This document shows, in pieces, positions 8,369-18,100 of a stretch of DNA of 64,000 bases (positions are counted from its first letter, which is position 1; every line of letters begins with the position of its first letter). The notes beneath the pieces are model-generated. The model was given only the letters and a program-made list of their open reading frames with translations. It searched no databases and was not told the origin of the DNA. The stretch spans positions 372,001 through 436,000 of the forward strand of contig UWYS01000009.1 in assembly GCA_900291925.1 (NCBI GenBank), read 5' to 3'. Source of the DNA: Thecaphora thlaspeos. Lineage: Eukaryota > Basidiomycota > Ustilaginomycetes > Urocystidales > Glomosporiaceae. Both the position numbers and the translations under genes were made by a program.

Positions 8369-10882
8369 CTAGGTACGTACATCTCTCTTTGCCTGCTCCA
8401 CCGCCGCCGTCTTGGCCGTCTGCTGCTGCTGCTGTTCTTCCTCCTGCAACGCCTCCTCGCCCGCCCCAGCCTCGAGCTGGGCCGCCATCAACTTCCTAAA
8501 CCTCGTGCCTGGTCTATCGAGCTGCTCGTACGTCCCCTGCTCTACGATCCTACCCTTGTCGAGCACCTGCAGATTCTTTGCGCTCTTGATGGTGCTCAGA
8601 CGATGCGCGACGATCCATACAGTGATCTCGCCCTTTTCGATGATCTCCTCGATGGCGCGGTTGACGAGCACCTCGCTCGCCGAGTCGAGCGCGCTCGTCG
8701 CCTCGTCCAGCAGCAGGATGGACGGGTTCTTGACGAGCGCCCGTGCGATGGCGATGCGCTGCCTCTGACCGCCCGACAGCTGGCGCGCTCCGATGCGAGT
8801 CTGCAGTCCGTTCGAGAGGTCGTGGATAAAGTCGCACCCCGCCATGCGGATCACGCGCTCCACGTCTTCGCGCGTCGCGTTGTCCGTGCCGTACGTGATG
8901 TTCTCCTCCACCGTCCCGTCAAACAGCACCGGCTCCTGCGGCACCACCGCAATCGCCCGGCGCACCTCTTCCACCTTGAGCTCCCTCAGATCGCGATTGC
9001 CCAGCAGGATCCGCCCAGAGTTCGGATCGTAGTAGCGCAGCAGCAGCGCGTGCACCGACGACTTGCCCGCCCCGCTCCCACCCACCAGCGCGTACGACTT
9101 GCCAGGCTCAATGTCGAGCGTCACGCCGTTCAGGATCTTTTGTCCCGGTCGCGACGGGTAGCTGAAGTGGACGTTGTCGAAGCGGATCGGCAGCGAGTTG
9201 GTCTTGGACCGCGCCGAGGTCAGCGGCAAGCTGGAGCCGCCGGGCGACGAGGACGAGGACGAAGAAGCCGCCGGCACGGGTAGCGGCGCGCCCGAACCAA
9301 GCTGGACGTTGGACTCGCAGTCGATCAGCTCAAAGACGCGCGCCCCCGCTCCGACACCCTTCATCACGCTGGCAAAGAACGACGTCAGGCTGACCATGCC
9401 TCCGCCAAGGTAGGCCGTGTACATCAGCAGCGAGGTCAGGTCGCCCACCGAGATCTCGCCGCGGCTCGCCAGGTGGCCGCCGTAGGTGAGGAGGGTGAGG
9501 ATGGCGCAGTTGCCGACGAAACCCGTGCCGGCGTAGAAGAGGCCGCTGGCGTACGCCTCCTTGGTCTGAAGCTCGATGATGTCATTGACCTTTGCGTCGA
9601 AGCGCCGGGCTTCCTGGCGCTGCGTGTTGTAGCTCGTCAGCGTGCGGAAGGCGGGGGGCGAGAGACGCTCTTCGGCCAGCCTCGTCATGGCGCCGACAGC
9701 GTCCTGCGTCTTGTGCGTGAGGTCGCGCAGGTATCGACCGTAGAAGACGGCGCCGATGGCGGCGGGCGGCACGACGGCCATCATGAGCAGCGTCAGCTTC
9801 GACGAGAGGAGGAACATGGCCGTGCCGGCAAAGATGACGGTGACGCCGGCGCGCAGGCCGTCGCCGATGTCCGAGGTGAGGGCGTCGCCGACAATGTTGG
9901 TGTCGACGCTGAGGCGACTGACGGTGTCTCCGGCCCCCTTGTCGGCCAGCTCGACGTCCTGCCTGAGCGCGCTGCGGTAAGCCTGGCCGCGGATGCCCTG
10001 GACCACGCGCACGCCGGCCAGCTCGAGCAGGATGTTACTCCCGGCCTTGGCTCCGGCGCCGATGGCAAACACGAGAAGCATGCCGAACGCGACGGTCCCG
10101 AAGCTAAAGCCAAAGAGGCTCGACTGTCCCGATGTGAAAAAGTCAATCACCCTGCCGATGGCGGCGGGGATGGTGAGCGAGATGCACGACGAGACGAGCA
10201 AGAGGCCGAGAGCGATGAGCATCGTGCGCCGCTGTGGCATGGCGAGCGCGAAGAGTCGCTTCATATCGGGGAAGTTTGCGGTGGGCGTGGGCGATGTCTC
10301 GCCATCTTTTGTCTTTGGCGCCGACTTGGCCATCTGTTCCTGGAGACGTGTCTTGATCGCGTTTCCGAGGCGGGCGGCGAGCGATGCTGACGAGGACGAG
10401 GAGGTGGATGCCTCAACCTTGCTGGCGGCCGTATCGACGGCGTTTTCGGCGTCTTCCAGGGTCGACTGCTGGGTCGCCTCTTTGGCGGCAGGCCGAGGCG
10501 GTGCGTTGGGGACGTTTGCTGCGGTCTTGCTGGAGCGCGCATTGGAGCTGTTGGCTCTGCTGCTGGAGGAGGCGGCGGCAGCGGCGGCGATGCGAAAGAG
10601 CTGTGAGAGGCGGAGCAGACCGAGCTGGCGCGTTGAGGTCGATGCGGCGGTGGGGGTGGTGGTGGTGGTGGTTGTGCGGAGGGTGGAAGCGGTGGTAGGG
10701 CGGGCTAGATGGCGAGCGAGCTGCGAGTAGCGCCTGGATTGCTGTCGCTGGAGGAGCGTGGTCGAGGAAGCCAGTGCGATGCTGCGATGACATGTGGATG
10801 ATGCGGCGCTGTGACGGAGGAGGCCTAGGAAGGCGGTCGATGGGCCTACGAGGCGCATCAAGGGTGCGGCGACGGCGGACAT
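8369..10882 (-). CDS. Mitochondrial inner-membrane ABC transporter, half-size (Mdl1/ABCB10-like)
   Basis: 837 residues. The first about 130 residues are rich in Arg, Ser and Ala with almost no acidic residues, a typical mitochondrial presequence, followed by a low-complexity linker. A six-helix ABC transmembrane domain spans about 205-500. The nucleotide-binding domain has Walker A GGSGAGKSS near 602, signature LSGGQRQR near 700, Walker B ILLLDEATSALD near 720 and the H-loop His in VAHRLST near 757. One TMD plus one NBD means it works as a dimer. Relatives in the yeast Mdl1 class export peptides from the matrix or act in stress resistance. The C-terminus has a Gln run and then AKRDVRT before a TAG that sits inside a GTACGT splice-donor-like sequence, so the final residues may be replaced by splicing into the GatC-like segment. 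Confidence 0.9.
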   Translation of the reverse strand: MSAVAAPLMRLVGPSTAFLGLLRHSAASSTCHRSIALASSTTLLQRQQSRRYSQLARHLARPTTASTLRTTTTTTTPTAASTSTRQLGLLRLSQLFRIAAAAAASSSSRANSSNARSSKTAANVPNAPPRPAAKEATQQSTLEDAENAVDTAASKVEASTSSSSSASLAARLGNAIKTRLQEQMAKSAPKTKDGETSPTPTANFPDMKRLFALAMPQRRTMLIALGLLLVSSCISLTIPAAIGRVIDFFTSGQSSLFGFSFGTVAFGMLLVFAIGAGAKAGSNILLELAGVRVVQGIRGQAYRSALRQDVELADKGAGDTVSRLSVDTNIVGDALTSDIGDGLRAGVTVIFAGTAMFLLSSKLTLLMMAVVPPAAIGAVFYGRYLRDLTHKTQDAVGAMTRLAEERLSPPAFRTLTSYNTQRQEARRFDAKVNDIIELQTKEAYASGLFYAGTGFVGNCAILTLLTYGGHLASRGEISVGDLTSLLMYTAYLGGGMVSLTSFFASVMKGVGAGARVFELIDCESNVQLGSGAPLPVPAASSSSSSSPGGSSLPLTSARSKTNSLPIRFDNVHFSYPSRPGQKILNGVTLDIEPGKSYALVGGSGAGKSSVHALLLRYYDPNSGRILLGNRDLRELKVEEVRRAIAVVPQEPVLFDGTVEENITYGTDNATREDVERVIRMAGCDFIHDLSNGLQTRIGARQLSGGQRQRIAIARALVKNPSILLLDEATSALDSASEVLVNRAIEEIIEKGEITVWIVAHRLSTIKSAKNLQVLDKGRIVEQGTYEQLDRPGTRFRKLMAAQLEAGAGEEALQEEEQQQQQTAKTAAVEQAKRDVRT

Positions 10883-11546
10883 GCGGAGCGAAGGTGTGCG
10901 CCACCAGGTGGCAGCGGTGCAGCTGTTATGCAGCAGGGGAGGGCGGTCGGCGGTCGATCAAAAGAAAGGAACGGAGTAGGAGAGATGGAGCGGGGAAGGG
11001 CTAAGGAGAGGAGGCCGATGGTAGCATGTCTCTTGCTGTCGATGTGTGGGAGGATGAGTGACGAGGGGAGCGGCAGCAGCGGCAGGCGTTGTTGTGGGGA
11101 TGGTGCCGGGATTGTGCAGCTGCGCGAGCGTTGCAAGATGGAACAAGGAGGAGGGGGAGGCAACGACAAAGGGGGTCGCGGATGGTGGATGTAGGTTGCG
11201 AAGTTGGGGGATGGGCTGCCTGCAAGAAAGGGTCGAGTGCGCGCAATGCGAGCCGCTCTGGCAATAGGAAATGATTAATGAACGAGGGAAAGGGTGCGTT
11301 CTTCAACTTATCCTGAAAAATGACAGCACATCCGCCTTTGTCATCCCATCAACCTCTTCTCGCCCTCGGCACCGCGCGCCCATCATCCTCCACCCTCGAC
11401 ACCTCGACGCACAGCGACGGCCACCCTGCACTTACCTCGCCTCTCTGTGTAGTCAGTACTGAGTGGCGTGTACTTCACAGCCACAAACATCCACCACGCA
11501 ACCGTCGCTTTCCATTCCCAGCCAACAGTCCCCTCTCCCTCTACCC
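10883..11546. other. Intergenic region (promoter of the ABC transporter, 3' flank of the CLASP gene)
   Basis: About 660 bp between two minus-strand genes. On the minus strand it is C/T-rich over the part nearest the transporter start (10900-11200), as expected for a fungal leader. No convincing coding frame, RNA gene or repeat is visible. Confidence 0.6.
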
Positions 11547-14381
11547 TTACGTCCCTTTCGCCACGGCGCCACCAGCACTTGCGTCCGCACTCGTCTTGCA
11601 CCGTCCACCAGCAGCCGTCACAACCAGCGGCTTGGGCTGCAATTTTTTCGTCGGCGCCGATGTAGTCTTGACCACCACCACACCCGCGCGCGCTCCCGTG
11701 GTCGCCGTCGCTTTTGCCGTCGCCGTTGCTGACTTTATCGCCTGGTTGGCCGTCGCTGTCGCTTGGATCGGTTCAAGCGGTTTGGACGTCGATGTCGTCG
11801 CTTTCGTCGACCCGCTCGTCACCGCCGCCGCTGGCTTACGCGGTGCTGAGACTGGAGCGCTCGATTTCCCTGCGGCGTCGGGCTCCTTGGCGCTCGTCGT
11901 CGTCGTCGTCGTCGCAACTTTGCTGCTCGCGTCCGCCTTGCTAGGCTTGTCTGCCTTTGACGAGGCCGCTGCGGCCGTGCTTGAAGCCTGGCCCGTTCGC
12001 AGCGACGCAGATGGTGCAGACGCCGTGCTCGTTGAAGAAGCAGCAGCAGCGACAGCAACGGAAGATGAAAACGACGACGACGACGACGACGATGCGGCGG
12101 CTGATGCTCGTAGTGCCGAAGCCGTCGTTCTGCCGGTCGCCGAAGGCGTAGCTCCTGGCTTGACGCTGACCCTCACCGCCGACGTCTTGCTAGGCAGAGC
12201 GGGTCGCGTGGCAGGTACGCGCGATGCCTTGATAGACTGCCCCTGCCTGGCGGCACTCTGCGAGCATCGACCTGCCTCGCTCGATGAGGTTGCGGCAGTG
12301 GTAGTGGGGCCATTAGAGGAAGACGACGACGAAGAGGCTTCATATCTGCCCTCACGCTCGTCTGACGCAGTGTTGCTGATAGCCACGTCGTGCATCTTTA
12401 GCAGGTGTCGCTGCTGGGCTTGCACCAGCCTGTCTGCTACGCCGTCGCTCGGAGCCGCTCCACGACTGGCCTCGGCGGCGTTTGCTTTTGACGACAACGA
12501 CGACGCCGTCGGGGGCGAAGGGCTGAAAACATCCTGCTGTTGCTGGTGTAAGAGCCACCCGCCGCCGCCGACGGGGTCGCAAGACGGAGCATCGTCGGAT
12601 TGACTCCTCGTAGGTACGGGCTTGTCCATCCACGGTCGACCGTCGCCGCTGCTCTGGACTTCCGTCTGGTTCGGTGACACTCCCACTGCCGCCGAAGCCG
12701 AAGCAAGACTGCCTAGGTCAGGGTGCGAAGAGGCCCGCAGGTGCTCGCGGCTGAAGGCGTGGCTGTATGCTGCTAGAATTTGGCTCCGGCCGTGAAGGCC
12801 GGATGCAGCGGCAAAGGAAGAGATCGGTGCGCTGCTGGTCGAACTGGCGAGGTGCCTCGAAGCCGGCGTCGTGGAGGGACCGAGCGAGGCCGAGAACGGG
12901 TTCGGGTGATGCGACCCTGCCGGCGCCGCGGCGGTCGTCGGCATGGACGAGACTGATGCCGAGAGCGTAGAAGAAGGGTGTGGCGGTGGGTGTAGAGGAT
13001 TGGAGAGCGCAGCGCTGCGACTCGACACCGAGACTCGTAAATTGGGATTGAGCGTCGGCGGTGCCGGCTCTGGCTCCTCGATCCACCGCTTCGCCCGCCG
13101 TGATGCCAACAGAGGCAGCTCAAACTCTCTCGTCCGTTCGTGCCGACCGCCCTCCGCAAGCATCGCTGGCGGCGCACGCATAGACGACGATGACGACGAC
13201 GACGCCGCCGAAGAGGTATCCTCCTGCATCTGTGGAGTGCCTCTCGACGCCCTGAGCTGCTGCTGCGACCGCACCGCTGCAAGCTGCTCGGTGAACAGGG
13301 TCCGCTTCAAGCTCGACGACACGGGGAAAGCGGCCGACTCCAGCGCACCGTGTTCGCGGTGGCGGTCGGTCGGTGTTGCGCTATGCTCGACCGTCGAGGG
13401 GGTCGGCGTGGTGGCCGCCATCCTCTGTGTTGGCCGGGACGACGAAGATGCCGATGCAGGGCGAGATGAAGGTGGCGGTGGCGCTGCTGCTGCTGCCGTC
13501 GCGGCCTGGATCGGTACGTCGACGACGAGTGCGCCCGTCTTTGGCAGGGCGAGGTACCGCCGGATAGTGGGTGTTAGCGGTTTGATGAACCTGCGGTGAA
13601 AGGAAAGGCAAGCGAAGGTGGCCGCGACGATCGAAGTCAGCGTCAGCGTTGGCGCCTTCATCGAGACATGCCGTCCGTATTTTGCCGCTCCGCTGTTGAC
13701 TCACGATTCAACCCTCTCGGGCCACATTGCAATGTAAAGCTCAAAGACCTTTTTCGTGATCTGCCTGACTTCGGGGTTGGAGTCGGTGGCGCCGCCCTTG
13801 ATGCTCGTCTCGATGTCTGCGATCTTCCTGCTCAGCTTCGCCCTCTCCGTTGCTTCGAGCAGTGCGAGGATACAGCCCATAGCGACCGCCCTCAACCCCT
13901 GTCCCTTGTCCTTTGCCGCCTCCCTGAGCAAGGGTAGGAGCGAGGGGAGCTTGCAGTGTTTGCAGATGAGCAGTAGGCTCTTTTCCGCCCTCTTTACGGC
14001 GACCTTGTTCGTCCTGGCGCAGATAAGGAGTAGGGTGGGCACAAAGATCTGGACGAGGGCGTCAAAGCGCTCGACGAGCCTTGGCGCGACCGAATTGATG
14101 AGGTCTCCGGCCGTACCAGAGAGGCGCGTGCGCTCCGAGAGGAGAGAGTTGTTGATGGGCTGCGAGAGCTGCTTGAGGTACGGGATGTACTCGGGGAACT
14201 TTGTGGCGCCGCCCTTTGTGATGGCCTGGAGGCGTACTAGGGCCTTTTCGAGCTTCTGCCATGTGTCCTCGGTCTCGGGGATGGAGAGGTCGTGCTGCAG
14301 CTGCGCAAAGTGGCTGGTAAGATCGGCGAGCGTCGAGACGGCGATCTTGGCGTCCGGCGGATGGCGGGATGAAGGAGGCAT
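11547..14381 (-). CDS. CLASP-family TOG-domain protein (microtubule-associated), two exons
   Basis: Joined from exon 14381-13705 and exon 13590-11547, giving 906 residues. The 114-nt intron (13704-13591) has donor GTGAGT and acceptor TTTCACCGCAG, and the frame is kept through a split Ser codon. Residues about 10-235 form a helical-repeat domain of CLASP N-terminal/TOG type (signs: KGGATKFPEYIPYLKQL, LRAVAMGCILALLE, KKVFELYIAMWPERVE). The last helix continues across the junction into FIKPLTPTIRRYLA, which supports the splice. TOG domains bind tubulin, and CLASPs stabilise microtubules at kinetochores, the spindle midzone and the cell cortex. The remaining about 670 residues are Ser/Ala/Thr-rich, basic and disordered, suited to lattice binding. 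Only one TOG domain is seen, whereas most fungal CLASPs are longer with several, so this is a short form or paralogue. Confidence 0.8.
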
Positions 14382-15136
14382 GACGAGCGTGCCCTGGCGC
14401 TGGCGTGGGGCGTTGAGTGCGAGTGATGGTGGGCGGCTGTGGATGGACGAGAAGGCGACGACGGCGGGTGGTGATATGTATGGAGCGAGGATGAGCTGGG
14501 CGGCGGAAAAAGTGTGGGCTGGCGAGGGATGGTGATGGTGGGAAGGGTAGAGTAGATGGCGGCCGAGCAGGGAACAAGGTCGGGCGCGCAGCTGATGTGG
14601 AGCAAAGGGAAGAAGGCCAAGGCGCAGCAGCTACGGCCGACGCGAGCGCAAGAGAAACAACACCGCACGCACCAACCCTCACTCACGTCTAAAGCTCCCG
14701 CGCGCGCCCTCCTCGCCTCGCCCACAAAATCCGGGACGCGTCGCAGCGCCCAGCCCCGGCCACATCGCCCCTCGCTCCTCGCTCCTCGCTCCTCGCCCCT
14801 CGGCCCTCTCGCCGAGCGCACGCCCGGCCTCGCCCTTTCGCCTCGCCTCACCCGCGACCTACAGAGCGCAATATGCAATCGCCACAGCCCGGTGTGCCGT
14901 TGCTGGCCGCGCCGCCTGGCCGCACCGCCATCATGCCAGCCTTGAGTAAATAACGAAGACGATTAAACGAGAAAATGACTTTTGGGTGTGGTGGGCTTGG
15001 ACGTGTGCGCGAGGGACGCCACAGAGAGTGGCCAAGTGGTGTAGAGTATGTAGGTCTCTGTGCAAGAGACATAGAGGGGGAAAGTGAGGTCCATAAAAAA
15101 AACAGCATAGACGACGACCATGACGCTGCCGCCTCG
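14382..15136. other. Intergenic region
   Basis: About 750 bp between the start of the CLASP gene and the stop of the giant disordered protein, both on the minus strand. It holds a short CTCGCTC repeat near 14768-14800. Overlapping open frames here are low-complexity and have no counterpart I recognise. Confidence 0.6.
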
Positions 15137-18100
15137 TCAGAAGCCGAACCGCTTCTTGCGCTGCTGCTGCTGTCGCGGCTCTTCGGGACCCGCCGGCCTG
15201 GTCGAGCTGGGCATACGGAATCCTTCCCGCAGCAAGTTGAGGCTCTTCCGGCCAAAGCTCGAGTCACCGCCTACACCGCCGCCTCCGATGCTCGTCGAGT
15301 TTCTCCTACCGCCTCCCTCGCGAGGGACCGTCAGACCGCTGCTGCCATAAGGTCCCGGCTGGTAGTCGCGGTCGAAGCCCATACCGTCATCGCCCTCATC
15401 CTCGTCCGACCCCTCGAACGACCGCTCCCCCACGTCGCGTCTGCGCTCGCCGCCGCCGTCGGTCGAGAGGCGCGTCTGTGACGTCGAGGCGAACCGCTGC
15501 GTCGAGAGCATACCAAACGCGCTGTGGCTGCGCGGCGGCATGTCGACACGCCCGTTGGACAGCGACGATAGCACCCGCTGCCGCTCCGCCTGCATTCTCG
15601 ACTTGGGCGGCGCCAGCCCAGAGTAGCTCTGCCGGTTCCGCAGCATCGGCGGCGGGCCCAGGCCGAGGTTCGACCTCCGTGACTCCGCCTCGGCCAGGTT
15701 CTCGATCCCGCCGCTGGCGAACACCGACGGCGACGCCGTCCCAACGCTCGAATCGCGCTTCTTGCGTCCGAACGGCAGACGCAGCAGCTTGCTCGTCCGG
15801 CTCTTGTCCTTGCTCTTGCGCTGCTGCTCGTCCGTCAGGTCGAGTGTGGACAGCCGCTTCGGCAGCATGTCGTAGGTCGGGCCCGCCGGGAAGTCGGTCT
15901 CTATCGTCATGGCCTGACCGAAGCTGTTCGGCTTCGCGCCGGCGGACGGCTTAGCGGCCGCGTTCGACTCCGACTCGGCCGTTGAGCTCGAAAAGCTGGG
16001 CGAGGCCGTCATCTGGTCTGGACGACGAGGGTTGCGGGGCGGACGCTTGGGCCCGTCGTTGGACGACGACCCGGCAAAGGAGCCCTCGGGGCTCGTGTTT
16101 CCGAGGCGTTGCTGCGGCGAGAGCGGGGGCGACGTGAACGGTATCGACGGTCGGCCGACCTGCATGCTGCGGCGACCGCCAGTGTCCGACGCCATCTGCC
16201 ATGCGCCGCCGCCCGACGTCCGGCAGCCGGAGGCGGGCGGCCCGCGGTTTCCATAGCTGCCGGACATCGACTGCCGACCTGGGGGGATCGGGCCAGATAA
16301 GCCGCTATTAGAACCGGAGCGCGAGTGCTGCTTGGCCGGCAACTGGGGCTGCTGACCGCCGCTGCTACCGAGATCGAGAGCGTCCTGCGGCGGCATGGGG
16401 GGCAGCTCCTTGCGCAGGCTATTGCGGCTGTTGCTCGAGACGCTGCGCAGGTCCGCCCGGTCGTTGACGCTGTTTTCTGGGATCGTCCAGGGCGTCGAAT
16501 CCCGTTGGTTGTTGTTGCCGGCGACGCTGGCGAGCGATCGCGACGAGCTGTACCCCTTCATTGGGTCAGCCGACGGCGACCATCCCTTGGCCGCCGTGGT
16601 GGTGCCCGCGTTCGGGCCGGGAGCACCGTCGTTCCGGTAGGGCGATCCGGGCGGCGGCGGCGTGGTCGGCGAGCCCAAGATGGGCCCCTGAGAGGCAACG
16701 ACGGGCGATTGGAGGTACGTTTGCATCATTGGGTTCGACTGGCCCTTGCGCAGCGACGGGGCGGCGGCGTCGGCACCGTTAGCGAGGCTGGAGTGGACGA
16801 AGTTGCTGGCCCGCTTGCCGCCGTAGGCCGGCGACGCGCCTGGTCCGCTCGACCCCGGTTGCTGCTGGAAGGGGCCGAGGTCCAGGCTCGTCTGGCTCGC
16901 CATGCCAGGCGGATACTGGAACGGCGCAGGGAGACTCTGCAGCTGGCTCTGCGATCTCGAGCGCAAGATGGCCTCGTCGGCCGCCGAAGTCGGCTGGGTC
17001 GGATCGGTGAAGAGCGACATCGACTTTCCCGCCTTGCTGATCAGTCCGCCGCTACCGCCACCGCCTCCAGCAGCGAGGGCTGGCGAGGGGACGGGATCAA
17101 CCGTGGGATCGTAGGGCAGCGACGCGGACGTGGCGCGCGGGCTGGACGATGACCGCGAGCGCTTGCTCGCGTTTCGGCTGGCTCCGCTGCCGTTGATGCT
17201 GCCGGCGCCCGAGACTGAAGCGTTGTGATTGCTGCTGTTGAGATTGGACGTGCTGGCTCCGCTGCCGGTCAACTTCGAGAAGAAGCCGCGGAAGCCCTTC
17301 TTCTTGCGCTTGAACGACTCATCGCGGGCCGGCGAGCCTGATGCGCGCATCCCCTCGGGCCTCGCCCGCTCCGGATCGACGTAACCCTCTCCCGGCACCA
17401 CCTTCGCCTGGGCTGAGGCCAGATCCGGCGCGGGGACCTCGCCGTCTCCAGGGAAACCGTAGAAAGACCGGCTCATGGCCCCTGGGCTCTCCATGGGAAT
17501 CGGCGTACCCGGGATGAAGCCGGCCTGGTTGAGGCGGTGCTCTGTCCGATCCTCGAGCGCGACGTGCATGTTGACCATTGAGCCGTTGTGCATCAGCGAC
17601 AGCTGCGAGGCACCCGACCGTGAGGCGAGGCGCGACAACGCGCTGGGTGAGTTGGGGACAAACAGACGGAAGGGCGGTGCCAGGCTCTCGGCAGGGCTGG
17701 GAGGGTACAGGACAGGCGACGAGACGGTGCCGGACGGCGGACGCAGCTCCTGAGTGCTGCTGACCGTCCTCCTGCCCAACGACGCCGCCGCGCCTCGACC
17801 GGATGAGCGGACTCGGCCAAGGCTGGCGTCGTCGACCGAAGTCGGGACCGGCGGCTGCTGCTGCTGAGGCGGTGCAGCTCGAGGGGCCGCAGGCTGCAGC
17901 GGTGAGGCCGACGCCGGGACCGGAAGCGATGGCGGTTCCGACGAGACGATCCCCGCCATCTTGTTGCGGGCTGCGCAAGCCGAGGCGATGTCGCGCAGCT
18001 TGTCTTCACGCTCCGCCGACGAGAGGCCGTCGTCGTCCATGACGATGGCGTTCCGGAGCAGGCTTCCGGATGAGCTGCGGTTCCGCAGGTTGGAGTTGAA

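Noticed and set aside
9473..10390. 305-codon frame antisense to the ABC transporter
   Set aside because: Complement of conserved transporter sequence; composition is that of a shadow frame.
11320..12603. 427-codon frame antisense to the CLASP tail
   Set aside because: It is the complement of Ser/Ala/Thr-rich codons, giving Ala/Val/Asp-rich sequence with no motif.
13591..13661. Start codon at 13661 for an independent gene in the CLASP tail
   Set aside because: This ATG lies inside the inferred intron. Splice sites and helix continuity favour joining to the upstream TOG exon.
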